Notes under the pieces: generated by a model
The model's database searches: none
What the model was told of the DNA's origin: nothing
What the model saw: only the letters and a program-made list of their open reading frames with translations
Source: Psychrobacter sp. UBA3962
GTDB taxonomy: Bacteria; Pseudomonadota; Gammaproteobacteria; Pseudomonadales; Moraxellaceae
Assembly: GCF_002385225.1 (NCBI RefSeq)
Contig: NZ_DGDC01000038.1
Location: 1-64,000, forward strand
DNA: 64,000 nt
Reading direction: 5' to 3'
Made by a program: the position numbers and the translations under genes
Shown here: in pieces, positions 1-9,417 of the stretch
How positions within the stretch are numbered: position 1 is the first letter of the stretch
Layout of the letters: each line of letters starts with the position of its first letter

Positions 1-31
1 TTTTTTAGAATTGGTATAAGATATAAAGAAT

Positions 32-69
32 AACAATAAGCCCAAGTCAATTGACTTGGGCTTATTGTT
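32..69. terminator. Perfect 38-bp palindrome, likely terminator of the valine cluster
   Basis: Two 19-base arms (AACAATAAGCCCAAGTCAA and its complement) meet without a loop. The hairpin lies about 40 bases past the minus-strand stop of mmsB and is followed on that strand by T-rich sequence. It can act in both directions. Confidence 0.75.
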
Positions 70-106
70 TATAGGAGCTGTTATTACCTAAATGTATTTT
101 AGCTGA

Positions 107-1048
107 CTAGGATTGATTAAGCACGCTGTTATCGAAATGAGCCATGATGCTCGAGAAGTCTTTTTCGTTGTGCTGTTTGACATGCTCGTCATACAAAGCT
201 GTGGCTTGAGCGCCCATAGGCACTTCAACGCCGATATCCTCAGCAGCTTGCAAAGCTAAATGCAAGTCTTTGTGCATGTGTTGGCTCATAAAGCCACCGG
301 TGTAGCCACGGCTTGAAGGCACTTGCTCTAAAATACCAGGGTAGGGGTTGTAAACCTCTAACGTCCAGTTACGTCCTGAGCTTTGTAGCATAATCTCTGA
401 TAAAACCCCTGCATCTAAGCCATTTTTAACCCCAAGGTTAATGGCTTCAGCGGTGCCACTCATTAAGATACCCAACAGCATATTGTTGCAGATCTTAGCG
501 ACCTGTCCGGCGCCACTGCTGCCGGCATGAAATATGTTTTTGCCCATGGCCTTTAAAATAGGTTCAGCTCGATTAAAAGCACTGTCTTCACCGCCTACGA
601 TAAAGGTCAGGGTACCCGCTTCTGCACCCGCTGTACCACCAGAAACTGGGGCATCAACGATATCAATACCCTTAGCGGTGGCTATTTTAGCCACTTTTCT
701 AGCTTCTGCTGCATCAATGGTGGAGCTGTCAATGACAAGAGTACCACTTGGTAAGTCTGATAATAGTCCTTGTGGCGTCAACTCATTGGCTTCAGCGTCT
801 CCCAAATAAACCGTTTTGACATGTTTACTGGCAGGAAGCATGGTAATGACTACTTGAGCCCCTTTTACCGCTTCTTGTGGAGAGCTAGAGGTGTTTGCAC
901 CGGCATCAGCCAGTTGCTGTTGTGCTTGCTCTGACAGGTCAAAGACAGTGACGTTGTAACCGTGTTTTAGTAAGTTTTTGGCCATAGGGCCGCCCATATT
1001 ACCAAGACCAATAAAAGCTATACGGGTATTATTAGTTTTCTCTGTCAT
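107..1048 (-). CDS. mmsB: 3-hydroxyisobutyrate dehydrogenase
   Basis: This 313-aa cytosolic NAD-dependent enzyme should oxidise 3-hydroxyisobutyrate to methylmalonate semialdehyde in valine breakdown. It has the family dinucleotide-binding start (IGLGNMGGPMAKNL, near residue 13), the substrate-site signature APVSGGTAGAEAGTL near residue 133, and the catalytic-lysine segment GQVAKICNN. Length fits the beta-hydroxyacid dehydrogenase family (about 290-310 aa). It is the last gene of a minus-strand run whose other members do the preceding valine steps, lies 67 bases after the hydrolase gene, and is followed by a strong hairpin. The context makes 3-hydroxyisobutyrate far more likely than tartronate semialdehyde as substrate. 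Confidence 0.93.
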   Translation of the reverse strand: MTEKTNNTRIAFIGLGNMGGPMAKNLLKHGYNVTVFDLSEQAQQQLADAGANTSSSPQEAVKGAQVVITMLPASKHVKTVYLGDAEANELTPQGLLSDLPSGTLVIDSSTIDAAEARKVAKIATAKGIDIVDAPVSGGTAGAEAGTLTFIVGGEDSAFNRAEPILKAMGKNIFHAGSSGAGQVAKICNNMLLGILMSGTAEAINLGVKNGLDAGVLSEIMLQSSGRNWTLEVYNPYPGILEQVPSSRGYTGGFMSQHMHKDLHLALQAAEDIGVEVPMGAQATALYDEHVKQHNEKDFSSIMAHFDNSVLNQS

Positions 1049-1115
1049 ATCATCACTCCTTGATGAGTATATAGGGATAAGTGGCTTTGTATTTTTAATA
1101 TAAGCTAACTGATAG

Positions 1116-2360
1116 TTAGCGGGTTAGGGATTGAGCAGCAAATGAGTCTAACCCCAACCAGTCTTCAAAGATGTGTTCACCAGCAGGGTAAGGATTATCA
1201 AAATGACTGGCTATATAACGACTGCCCTCGTCATCCAAACACGCCTCTAATGTACGGGACCAGTTCGGATTTTTATCTTTATCAATCAGTAGCGCCCGAA
1301 CCCCTTCTTTAAAGTCTGGGTTATTGGCACAATGCACGGCCACATTGGCTTCTAGATACAGAATCTGCTCAAGCGAGTAGTCTTTAACTCGGTGATACAG
1401 CTCATAAGTCAGAGCAGCGGTTACTGGACAACCAGCGCGATAGGTGGCCAAGGCACGCTGTGCCCATTTGTCTGCAGCAAACTCTGGATCAAGTGTGGCT
1501 ATTGCTTCATCATCTTGTATTAGGGCATCAATCTCTTTTAGACCACCGCTGACCATCAGCTCTTTGATGGTTTGCCAATATTGAGCCAGTTTACTGGGGG
1601 CTAGGTTGACCGACGTGTTTTGTGACAGTGAGGCTAGGCAATAGCTGGTTAGATGACTGGCATTGGTGGTTAAGCCATGAGTGTTTGAGCCTGTCGCCCA
1701 GTCCACTTGGCTCAAAGCTTCTATGACTTGAGGATAGCTGTCACTGGGTAGAGCGTACTCGGCAAGACTGGCAAACTGAGCATCGTCGCCATTACACAAA
1801 GCGCCGGTTAATCCCAAGAACAAGCCAGTTTTCGCTGGCATACGCTGTAAGAACCAACTGCCAGAAGCGTCTGGGAATAAACCAATGCTAATCTCAGGCA
1901 TAGCAAACTTAGTGGTCTCGGTCACGATACGGTGACTACAAGCGGCCATCAATCCCATGCCACCACCCATGATGATGCCATTGCCCCATAAAATAAGTGG
2001 CTTATTATAAAAATGCATTTGGCGATACAAAGCGTATTCACTACCAAAGAAGTCTGTGGCGTAAGGATTGGGCAGTGGTGGGTTATCAAGCATACTGTCA
2101 TACAGCTTACGGATGTCACCCCCGGCACAAAACGCTTTGTCGCCCGAGCCGCGTAGTAAAACCGCCACGACTTTGTCATCATTTTGCCACTGCGTAAGCT
2201 GCTCGCTCATCAGCTGGCACATATCAACGCTCAAAGCGTTGAGCGACTTTGGAGAGTTAAGGGTCATCTCACCAATCACATGTCCTGAGTCGGTAGTATG
2301 AGTGGCAAACAGTACAGAGGCTTCGGTGGAAGCCGTATTTGGTGTGGTGCTATTGGTCAT
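1116..2360 (-). CDS. 3-hydroxyisobutyryl-CoA hydrolase (enoyl-CoA hydratase superfamily)
   Basis: A 414-aa crotonase-fold protein. Its length, about 150 residues beyond an ordinary enoyl-CoA hydratase, and its C-terminal extension are typical of HIBCH-type hydrolases, which free 3-hydroxyisobutyrate from CoA during valine degradation. The oxyanion-hole segments are visible (FCAGGDIRKLYD near residue 77; GIIMGGGMGLMAACSHRIVT near residue 128), as is PEISIGLFPDASGSWFLQR, characteristic of the hydrolase branch. Start codon ATG at 2360 lies only 11 bases after the stop of the upstream hydratase gene, so the two are cotranscribed. Many annotations call such proteins simply enoyl-CoA hydratase/isomerase; the neighbouring mmsB argues for the hydrolase. 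Confidence 0.88.
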   Translation of the reverse strand: MTNSTTPNTASTEASVLFATHTTDSGHVIGEMTLNSPKSLNALSVDMCQLMSEQLTQWQNDDKVVAVLLRGSGDKAFCAGGDIRKLYDSMLDNPPLPNPYATDFFGSEYALYRQMHFYNKPLILWGNGIIMGGGMGLMAACSHRIVTETTKFAMPEISIGLFPDASGSWFLQRMPAKTGLFLGLTGALCNGDDAQFASLAEYALPSDSYPQVIEALSQVDWATGSNTHGLTTNASHLTSYCLASLSQNTSVNLAPSKLAQYWQTIKELMVSGGLKEIDALIQDDEAIATLDPEFAADKWAQRALATYRAGCPVTAALTYELYHRVKDYSLEQILYLEANVAVHCANNPDFKEGVRALLIDKDKNPNWSRTLEACLDDEGSRYIASHFDNPYPAGEHIFEDWLGLDSFAAQSLTR

Positions 2361-2371
2361 ATCGGTCGCCT

Positions 2372-3154
2372 CTATTTATTCTGCCAAGTAGGTTTACGCT
2401 TCTCTAAGAACGCATTGACCCCTTCAGTTTGATCAGCAGTATCAAACAGTTTGACAAAAGCTTCACGCTCATTAATCAGATTATAAGCAGGGGGGGTGTA
2501 TCGAGCCGATTGCACCAGCTGTTTCGATAAGGTTACGGCAACAGGCGACTGCTTGGCTACCTTTTGTGCCAATTCGGTAGCGACCGCTAAGCCTTTACCT
2601 TTTTCAACCACTTCTTCTACCAGTCCAATACGCAGTGCAGTGTCGGCATCGACACGCTCACCACATAAAATCATGCGTTTTGCCCAGCCTTCACCGACCA
2701 ACCACGGTAGATTTTGGGTACCCCCAGCGCAAGGCAGTAAGCCAACACCGGCTTCAGGCAGTGCCATTACCGCATGTGACTCAGCAATACGAATGTCACA
2801 AGCCAAAGCACACTCTAATCCACCGCCCATGGCGTAACCATTGATAGCAGCAATGCTGACGCCGCGGTAATTGGATAGTGCTTCAAAAGCTTCACCGAAG
2901 GCAATCGCCATTGAAATAGCATTGCCTTTATCACCATCGGCAAAAGTGTTTAAATCCGCACCGGCTGAGAAAAACTTCTCGCCATCACCATGGATAACAA
3001 GCGCATAGACCGAGTCGTTGTCATTTAAGTCTGTCACGAGCTGTTTTAAAGCAGCCAGACTGTCAGCGGTCCAAGTATGGGCCGGTGGGTTATTAAGCGT
3101 TAGAGTTGCGACGTGACCCTCAATATTAAGGTCTAAGTTGGTATAGTTTTTCAT
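2372..3154 (-). CDS. Enoyl-CoA hydratase (probable methacrylyl-CoA hydratase)
   Basis: A 260-aa single-domain crotonase. It hydrates an enoyl-CoA, most likely methacrylyl-CoA to 3-hydroxyisobutyryl-CoA given its place in a valine cluster. Visible motifs are FFSAGADLNTF and AINGYAMGGGLECALACDIR (the oxyanion hole) and PEAGVGLLPCAGGTQNLP with the catalytic-glutamate region. The frame opens at 3172, but I prefer ATG 3154 (MKNYTNLDL) because AAGG lies seven bases before it. It sits between the acyl-CoA dehydrogenase and the hydrolase, in reaction order. Substrate is inferred from neighbours only. Confidence 0.88.
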   Translation of the reverse strand: MKNYTNLDLNIEGHVATLTLNNPPAHTWTADSLAALKQLVTDLNDNDSVYALVIHGDGEKFFSAGADLNTFADGDKGNAISMAIAFGEAFEALSNYRGVSIAAINGYAMGGGLECALACDIRIAESHAVMALPEAGVGLLPCAGGTQNLPWLVGEGWAKRMILCGERVDADTALRIGLVEEVVEKGKGLAVATELAQKVAKQSPVAVTLSKQLVQSARYTPPAYNLINEREAFVKLFDTADQTEGVNAFLEKRKPTWQNK

Positions 3155-3274
3155 AGGTTTGCCTTCTATCATTCCGTGTTCTGAGCCATCCGTATTTTTA
3201 GCAGTGTTAGGTAAGTTGCTTTATATAAACTACTTTACATAAGCCGCTAGTGGCTCTAAAGGTTTTTGCTAAGT

Positions 3275-4441
3275 TTAACGTAAACTGTCTAATGCACCGT
3301 CACGCATCATGCTACGTGACACAATCACACGCATAATCTCGTTAGTGCCTTCTAAAATTTGATGCACACGCAAATCTCGCACATGACGCTCAAGTGGATA
3401 CTCATTGAGATACCCATAGCCGCCATGCAGTTGTAGCGCTTCGTTAGCAACCGTGAAGCTCAAATCAGTGGCTAGACGCTTGGCCATAGCGCAGTAAGTG
3501 GTAGCGTCACTGTGTTTTTTATCCACTTTATTAGCGGCCAGATACAGCATCTGACGGGCGGCAATGGTTTGAGTCAGCATATCGGCCAGCTTAAATTGCA
3601 CCGATTGTAGTTCAGCGATGGCACTACCAAACTGCTTGCGCTCTTGCACATAGTTGAGAGCTGTTTCCAATGCAGCTTGAGCGGTCCCTACCGCGCAAAT
3701 ACCGATATTGATACGGCCGCCATCAAGGCCTTTCATGGCAAATTTAAAACCTTCACCTTCACTGCCCAGTAGATTTCTGGCAGGCACTTTGACGTCTTTG
3801 AAATGGATGGTGCGGGTAGGCTGAGCTTTCCAGCCCATTTTGTGCTCATTTTTACCGTAGCTGATGCCTTCACTATGGGCATCGACCACAAAGGCAGACA
3901 CGCCTTTAGGACCGGCATTACCGGTGCGGGCCATAACCACTAAGATATCGGTGGAACCAGCCCCTGAAATAAAGGTTTTTTCACCACTGAGTAGATAGTA
4001 GTCTTCGCCATCTTTTTTGATCGCTTTGGTACTCAACGAGCCTGCGTCAGAGCCAGCATTGGGCTCGGTAAGACAGTAACTTGCAAGCAATTCACCACTG
4101 ACCAATTTGGGTACTATCTCAGCTCGGACGTCGTCTTTGGCATATTCGCCAATCATCCAAGTGACCATGTTATGAATACTGATATAGGCTGCAACCGCGG
4201 TGTCGCCCCAAGCCAACTCTTCAAAAACAATAGCAGAATCTAAACGAGGTAAGCCTAGGCCATCATAATCGGGGTTGGTATATAGGCCTAAAAAACCCAG
4301 CTCGCCTGTTTTTTTAATCACATCGACGGGGAAGTGACTGTCTCTATCCCACTGAGCGGCATTAGATTTCAATTCCTTTTGGGCGAATTGACGCGCGGTT
4401 TGCTGATACGCCAATTGATCATCAGTTAATGTAAAGTCCAT
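3275..4441 (-). CDS. Acyl-CoA dehydrogenase (probable isobutyryl-CoA dehydrogenase)
   Basis: A 388-aa FAD-dependent acyl-CoA dehydrogenase of normal family length. It has the N-terminal helical domain, the middle beta domain (CLTEPNAGSDAGSLSTKA; FISGAGSTDILVVMART) and the C-terminal catalytic segment HQILEGTNEIMRVIVSRSMM. In that segment the helical base, NEIMRVI and the closing R-S-M-M are family hallmarks. Its place between mmsA/EamA and the hydratase supports isobutyryl-CoA as substrate, giving methacrylyl-CoA. AGGAATAACAAAATATG supplies a ribosome-binding site. Short-branched-chain or general acyl-CoA dehydrogenase are the alternatives. Confidence 0.88.
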   Translation of the reverse strand: MDFTLTDDQLAYQQTARQFAQKELKSNAAQWDRDSHFPVDVIKKTGELGFLGLYTNPDYDGLGLPRLDSAIVFEELAWGDTAVAAYISIHNMVTWMIGEYAKDDVRAEIVPKLVSGELLASYCLTEPNAGSDAGSLSTKAIKKDGEDYYLLSGEKTFISGAGSTDILVVMARTGNAGPKGVSAFVVDAHSEGISYGKNEHKMGWKAQPTRTIHFKDVKVPARNLLGSEGEGFKFAMKGLDGGRINIGICAVGTAQAALETALNYVQERKQFGSAIAELQSVQFKLADMLTQTIAARQMLYLAANKVDKKHSDATTYCAMAKRLATDLSFTVANEALQLHGGYGYLNEYPLERHVRDLRVHQILEGTNEIMRVIVSRSMMRDGALDSLR

Positions 4442-4542
4442 ATTTTGTTATTCCTATATAAATCGACAGTCGTCTAAGTTTTAAAAGCTTTTCTTGTTTT
4501 TTGTTGTTCATTCAAGCAGTTGTTTATATAAGCGCTTTGGGA

Positions 4543-5430
4543 TTATTTAACCCTTTTAGCAGAGGCGATAACCGTGCGCTGATCAAAATGTGCCACTAAA
4601 AATATAGAGACCGATACGAGCACGATACCTACTGCCTGAACCTTATAAATATGACCTTCCAAAAATATCAGAGACAGTACCAGGGCTGCAATCGGAATTA
4701 AATAAAACAACGTAGACACTTTACTAATGGAGAGCTGACGTATCAACACATAAAGTAGCGTAACGCCCCCGATAGATACCCCAATCGCCATCCACAGCAG
4801 AGAGAATATAAACTCTGGTGTCCACATCACAAAATGTTCGCTATAAAACGGCCAGACCAACACACACAGTAAGCAGGCTGCACAAGATTGTAAAAAACCG
4901 CCAAATACCAAGTGCATGTCAGCGCAATAATGCTTTTGGTAAACACTACCACAGGCCATTCCTAAAAGCCCCAAGCCTGCCATTAAAAGTCCAATAACAT
5001 TGGGTGTTTTTAGTCCCCAAAATACGATTAACAGGACTCCGAGTAACCCAATAATTAAGCCAACCCACTGCGCTACCGATACTTTGGCCTTAAAAAATAT
5101 CTGAGCAAGCACACTGGCCAGTAGCGGCTGAAACGAGATAATGAGTGCGGTTGTCGAAGCAGATAATCCATAATCTATCGCTAAGAACACACCCAGTGAA
5201 AACAGTCCCAGAATCAGCATGCCAGCAATAAAGGTATGGATCAGGTCACTGCGAGTGACAGTGAGTTTGGGCTTAACCATTAAATAGACGATACCCAATA
5301 TACTGGCCGTTATGGCAAATCGCAGCACCAAAAATGAAACCGGGTCTACGAAGGGGAGGCCATATTGAGTCGCAACAAAGCCCGACCCATACAAAAAAAC
5401 GAATAAAAAGGAGGCAATCAGTGATTTCAT
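4543..5430 (-). CDS. EamA/DMT-family inner-membrane transporter
   Basis: A 295-aa, very hydrophobic protein with about ten predicted membrane spans arranged as two five-helix EamA repeats, the standard layout of the 10-TMS drug/metabolite exporters. The first span is LIASFLFVFLYGSGFVATQY; the last helix ends in a short basic tail. The substrate cannot be read from sequence; family members export amino acids or metabolites. It sits inside the valine operon, 117 bases after mmsA, which hints at export of a branched-chain metabolite. Its start codon is preceded directly by a long inverted repeat that can pair over the ribosome-binding site (see 5431-5527), so translation may be conditional. Confidence 0.82.
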   Translation of the reverse strand: MKSLIASFLFVFLYGSGFVATQYGLPFVDPVSFLVLRFAITASILGIVYLMVKPKLTVTRSDLIHTFIAGMLILGLFSLGVFLAIDYGLSASTTALIISFQPLLASVLAQIFFKAKVSVAQWVGLIIGLLGVLLIVFWGLKTPNVIGLLMAGLGLLGMACGSVYQKHYCADMHLVFGGFLQSCAACLLCVLVWPFYSEHFVMWTPEFIFSLLWMAIGVSIGGVTLLYVLIRQLSISKVSTLFYLIPIAALVLSLIFLEGHIYKVQAVGIVLVSVSIFLVAHFDQRTVIASAKRVK

Positions 5431-5527
5431 TGTGTATAGCCTCCCTTGTGTAGCATTTGTTCTTATAAGCCCTTAAGTCTTAATCGCCTAAGGGCTCTAA
5501 CACCTTCAATTAGGTAGGCTATACACA
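5431..5527 (-). promoter_or_regulatory. Leader inverted repeat able to occlude the EamA ribosome-binding site
   Basis: Read on the minus strand, TGTGTATAGCCT (5516-5527) is perfectly complementary to AGGCTATACACA (5431-5442). The latter ends directly at the ATG and contains the AGG of the GGGAGG Shine-Dalgarno. After one A-G mismatch two further C-G pairs extend the stem. Nested inside is a second hairpin with 8-base arms, AGCCCTTA (5468-5475) and TAAGGGCT (5489-5496). Closing the outer stem would hide the start region. I do not recognise a known riboswitch class. A processing or transcript-stability element inside the operon is another reading. Confidence 0.6.
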
Positions 5528-5547
5528 GTAGCTTATGGTATTAATGA

Positions 5548-7035
5548 CTACATTGAAATCGTGGTATTAACCTTGCCTTTACTGGCTTCATCATCAAACC
5601 AGCGTGCAGTCACAGTCTTGGTCTGGGTATAGAATTGTACTGCCTGCTTGCCGTAAGGACCTAGGTCACCCAACTTACTGGCACGTGAGCCTGAGAAGGA
5701 GAACATAGGTAGAGGCACAGGAATTGGTAAGTTAATACCGACTTGACCCACATCAATATCTTGTTGGAATTTATGAGCCGCAGCACCTGACTGAGTAAAG
5801 ATAGCCGTACCATTCCCGTTCGGGTTGGCGTTGATGATCTCAATGGCTTTATCAAGTGAGTCTGCACGCATGATGCACAGCACAGGGCCAAAGATTTCTT
5901 GGCTGTAAATCTGCATATCAGTAGTTACGTTATCAAAAATCGTTGGACCCACGAAGTTACCGTCTTCATAACCTTCAACCGTGATGCCGCGACCATCTAA
6001 CAGTAATGTGGCCCCTTCATCGACGCCAGATTGAATCAGACGCTCAACACGCTCTTTGGCTTGCGGACTGATTAGAGGACCTAAATCTTTATCATCTTTA
6101 CCTGCCGCGACCACTAGGCCTTCTGCTTTGGCTTTAATGTCCTCAACCCAAGCGCCTGCTTCGCCAACCAGTACCACTACCGATAAGGCCATACAGCGCT
6201 GACCAGCTGCGCCAAATGCAGCACCAGCCAATTGGTTTAAAGTTTGTTCTTTATTGGCATCGGGTAGGATTACCGCATGGTTCTTCGCGCCCATCATACA
6301 CTGTACACGTTTGCCCGCTTTGCTTGCACGGTCATAAACGTGATGGCCAACATTAGTTGAGCCCACAAACGAAACCGCTTTAATATCGGGATGATCACAG
6401 ATGGCATCTACTGTAGGTTTGCCACCATGGACCACGTTTAATACACCCTTAGGCACACCCGCTTCTAAGGCCAACTCTACCAAACGTAGGGTAACCATTG
6501 GGTCTTGCTCTGAAGGTTTTAAGATAAAGGTGTTGCCAGTGGCAATCGCCATGGGGAACATCCACAAAGGAATCATGGCAGGGAAGTTAAACGGAGTGAT
6601 ACCGGCACAAACCCCCAATGGCTGCCAGATGCTATAAGTATCAACGCCATTAGCGACGTTTTCAACGAAATCACCCATTTGTAGGTTGGCAATACCAGCA
6701 GCATGCTCTACCACTTCTAGGCCGCGGAATACATCACCACGAGCATCGGCAATGGTTTTGCCTTGTTCAGAGGTTAATAGCTCAGCCAGCTCATCCATGT
6801 GCTCACGGATAAGGGCTTGATAGGTTAAAAAGATACGGGCGCGGGTGTTGATAGGAGTTTTGCGCCAAGTCTTAAAGGCTTCTTTGGCGGCGGCTACAGC
6901 TTCGTTGATTTCATCGTCGGTGGTTTGTGGCACTTTGGCGATAACTTGTTGGGTAGCGGGATCGGTTAAATCAATCCATTGTTCGGTTTTTGAGTCAACA
7001 AATTCGCCATTGATGAGCTGTTTTACGTGATGCAT
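5548..7035 (-). CDS. mmsA: CoA-acylating methylmalonate-semialdehyde dehydrogenase
   Basis: A 495-aa aldehyde-dehydrogenase-fold enzyme that converts methylmalonate semialdehyde plus CoA and NAD to propionyl-CoA and CO2, closing valine degradation. Family features are PFNFPAMIPLWMFPMAIATGN, the nucleotide-binding FVGSTNVGHHVYDRASKAGKR, and the nucleophile region FGAAGQRCMALSVVV, where the Cys-Met-Ala-Leu context is typical of MMSDH. Length matches the family (about 500 aa). It is the first gene of the minus-strand valine operon. A clear promoter and dyad operator lie 76-141 bases upstream (7111-7176), and its product feeds propionyl-CoA metabolism, which matches the co-controlled prpE. Confidence 0.95.
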   Translation of the reverse strand: MHHVKQLINGEFVDSKTEQWIDLTDPATQQVIAKVPQTTDDEINEAVAAAKEAFKTWRKTPINTRARIFLTYQALIREHMDELAELLTSEQGKTIADARGDVFRGLEVVEHAAGIANLQMGDFVENVANGVDTYSIWQPLGVCAGITPFNFPAMIPLWMFPMAIATGNTFILKPSEQDPMVTLRLVELALEAGVPKGVLNVVHGGKPTVDAICDHPDIKAVSFVGSTNVGHHVYDRASKAGKRVQCMMGAKNHAVILPDANKEQTLNQLAGAAFGAAGQRCMALSVVVLVGEAGAWVEDIKAKAEGLVVAAGKDDKDLGPLISPQAKERVERLIQSGVDEGATLLLDGRGITVEGYEDGNFVGPTIFDNVTTDMQIYSQEIFGPVLCIMRADSLDKAIEIINANPNGNGTAIFTQSGAAAHKFQQDIDVGQVGINLPIPVPLPMFSFSGSRASKLGDLGPYGKQAVQFYTQTKTVTARWFDDEASKGKVNTTISM

Positions 7036-7110
7036 GAGATATCCTTATCTTCTTAATCTAATGAGGCATAAAAACGAGTCTTTATTCTGCCTATCGGTAA
7101 AAATCCTTTA

Positions 7111-7176
7111 ATAATGATAAATAACGTATCATTATAACTTTTGATTACTATAGCAATGCAATTGGTAATCGGTCAA
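7111..7176 (-). promoter_or_regulatory. mmsA promoter with downstream dyad operator
   Basis: On the minus strand TTGACC (7171-7176) is 18 bases from TATAGT (7147-7152). Thirteen bases further on is the dyad AATGATA-N7-TATCATT (7113-7133), whose arms extend to nine bases (ATAATGATA/TATCATTAT, 7111-7135). The dyad would lie just past the transcription start, a position suited to repression. The same elements with identical spacings recur before prpE (9418-9481). Confidence 0.7.
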
Positions 7177-7260
7177 GAAAAAGTTGTTAAATATTGCGTA
7201 TTTACCAAGAGCATTGCTTTTCTGTTTTTTTATTTTCATAGGGGTACTACGTCTATCCCC

Positions 7261-9273
7261 TTAATAGCTGTCTAAGGCTGCCTTAACCGCATCGATAGCA
7301 GTAGGATCTTCAAGTGTCGACATATCGCCGGTGTCCTTGCCCTCTGCTAAGGCGCGAATGGCACGACGCAGGATTTTGCCCGAACGGGTTTTGGGCAGTG
7401 CTTTAGGGAAGTAAATGGCAGCCGGTCTGGCCAGTGCCCCCAGAGACTTGGCAACCACGCCCATGATTTGCTGCTCGACACGGAAACGGCCTTCGGTATC
7501 TTCAATAATAGAGGGGTCACGCAGGATACAAAACGCAATGGGTAGCTCGCCTTTAAGCTCATCCTTGATACCCACTACGCCGACTTCAGCCACTTCTGGG
7601 TGTTCACTAATGGCAGCCTCAATTTCTTGGGTGCCCAAACGATGGCCGGCCACATTAATGACATCGTCGGTACGACCTAAGATATGATAGTAGCCGTCTT
7701 CATCGATCATTGCATAGTCAGAGCTTGAATATTGCTTGCCATCAAATAGGTTGTAATAACTCTTGATAAATCGCTCATCATTGCGCCATACCGTGGTTAA
7801 ACAGCCAGGGGGTAGGGGGGCTGCAATGGCAAGCAGTCCTTTCTCGCCAGGTTGGCAGGGCTCCCCGGTTTCTTCATGTAATACTTTGGCATCATAGCCG
7901 TACATCGGATAGCCTGGAGTGCCGGCTCTATGCGGCTTATGATTAAACTTAGGCACATGGCTTAAGATGGGCCAGCCTGTCTCAGTCTGCCAGTAATGGT
8001 CGATAATCGGCACTCCTAAATGTCCTGATAACCATTCACCTGTGGGCTCATCAAGAGGCTCACCGGCTAAGAAGAAGGATTTAACGCTGCTGGTGTCATA
8101 ACGGGTTAGCCAGGTTTCATCTTGCTTCTTAAGCATACGCACGCCCGTTGGCGCGGTGAACAAAATATTGACCTTGTTGGCCTCCACAATACGCCACCAA
8201 ATACCTGGGTTTGGATTGTGCGGCAGGCCTTCGTACATAATACTGGTTAGCCCAGTGAGTAGGGGAGCATAGATAGTGTAAGAGTGGCCAACTGCCCAGC
8301 CAATATCGGAGATGGCCCAAAAAGTCTCTCCCGGATTGCCGTCATAGATATAGTCCATGGTGGTGGCCAACGCCACAGCATAACCGCCTGTATCACGTTG
8401 TACCCCTTTTGGTGTGCCGGTTGTGCCTGAGGTATACAGTAAATATGACGGCTCATTGGATTCTAGCCAAACCGGCTCAACCACGGCGCGATTGTCACAA
8501 CTGATACGTCGCTCGGTGGCGAAATCGATATCAATGGGCTGAGGCTCAAAAGGTAAAATACCACGGTCAACGACCAATACCTTTTCAGGTTTATGATTGG
8601 CTTGCTCAACCCCTTGATTCACTAGATTTTTATAGTTAATAATTTTGCCGCCTCGTAAGCCGGCATCAACAGTGATCACCATTTTGGCTTCAGAGTCATC
8701 AATGCGCACTGCCAAGTTGTGGGCTGCAAAGCCGCCAAATACCACAGAGTGAATCGCCCCAATGCGAGCACAGGCTAGCATGGCGTAGGCGGCTTCCAAA
8801 ATCATCGGCATATAGATAACAACGCGATCCCCTTTGCCAACGCCTAAGCGCTGAAGGACATCAGCGAAATAGTTCACTTCTTTATATAGGCGGTTGTAAG
8901 TTAAACGGCGCTTGGCATAATCGGTATAAAATTCAACATGATTGTCGAGAGCTTTAAAGGCTTCTGCCACACCGGGATGGTTGTCTAAAAGCTCTTGGTT
9001 AATCTCGGAAGACACCCAGACGAAGGCATCTTGTTCTGCCCGTGTCTCTAAATGGCGATCGACACAGTTATAACATAGGTTGGTTTCACCGCCGACAAAC
9101 CATTTGGCAAAAGGCAGTTTGCTGTCATCTAATATTTGCTCGGGCTGTTTGTGCCAATAGATACGCTCGGCTTGTTTTGCCCAAAAATCGTTTGGGCTTT
9201 TAATAGAGCTGTTGTGAAGGTCTGAAAATGACTCGGTTGAGGTAGCGGTATAAGTGCTATTGGATTGATTCAT
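7261..9273 (-). CDS. prpE: Propionate--CoA ligase (acetyl-CoA synthetase family)
   Basis: A 670-aa AMP-forming acyl-CoA synthetase. The adenylate loop LLYTSGTTGTPKGVQRDTGG, VFGGFAAHNLAVRIDDSE and DAGLRGGKIINYKNLV match propionyl-CoA synthetases better than Acs, and PKTRSGKILRRAIRAL is the acetylation-sensitive C-terminal lysine motif. It activates propionate, and possibly acetate, in the cytosol. The frame runs up to 9312, but ATG 9273 (MNQSNSTYTATS) has AAGGA eight bases upstream and is the better start. It is transcribed alone from a promoter with the same spacing and operator as mmsA, linking propionate activation with valine-derived propionyl-CoA. Confidence 0.88.
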   Translation of the reverse strand: MNQSNSTYTATSTESFSDLHNSSIKSPNDFWAKQAERIYWHKQPEQILDDSKLPFAKWFVGGETNLCYNCVDRHLETRAEQDAFVWVSSEINQELLDNHPGVAEAFKALDNHVEFYTDYAKRRLTYNRLYKEVNYFADVLQRLGVGKGDRVVIYMPMILEAAYAMLACARIGAIHSVVFGGFAAHNLAVRIDDSEAKMVITVDAGLRGGKIINYKNLVNQGVEQANHKPEKVLVVDRGILPFEPQPIDIDFATERRISCDNRAVVEPVWLESNEPSYLLYTSGTTGTPKGVQRDTGGYAVALATTMDYIYDGNPGETFWAISDIGWAVGHSYTIYAPLLTGLTSIMYEGLPHNPNPGIWWRIVEANKVNILFTAPTGVRMLKKQDETWLTRYDTSSVKSFFLAGEPLDEPTGEWLSGHLGVPIIDHYWQTETGWPILSHVPKFNHKPHRAGTPGYPMYGYDAKVLHEETGEPCQPGEKGLLAIAAPLPPGCLTTVWRNDERFIKSYYNLFDGKQYSSSDYAMIDEDGYYHILGRTDDVINVAGHRLGTQEIEAAISEHPEVAEVGVVGIKDELKGELPIAFCILRDPSIIEDTEGRFRVEQQIMGVVAKSLGALARPAAIYFPKALPKTRSGKILRRAIRALAEGKDTGDMSTLEDPTAIDAVKAALDSY

Positions 9274-9417
9274 GAGGCTGTCCTTAGCTATAAAAAGGGA
9301 GAATTGGGCCAAAAGTTAGCCCAATTGCTTATTAAACTAGCAGTCCTTGCTAGGGTGATATAAAAGGAATAATAAAAAAACCTGATTATAAACTTAGTAC
9401 AATCGTTGATTTTTATT

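Noticed and set aside
5431..5527. Inverted repeat considered as a MITE
   Set aside because: The 12-base ends have no flanking target-site duplication, no second copy was noticed in the window, and one arm is fused to the ribosome-binding site and start codon.
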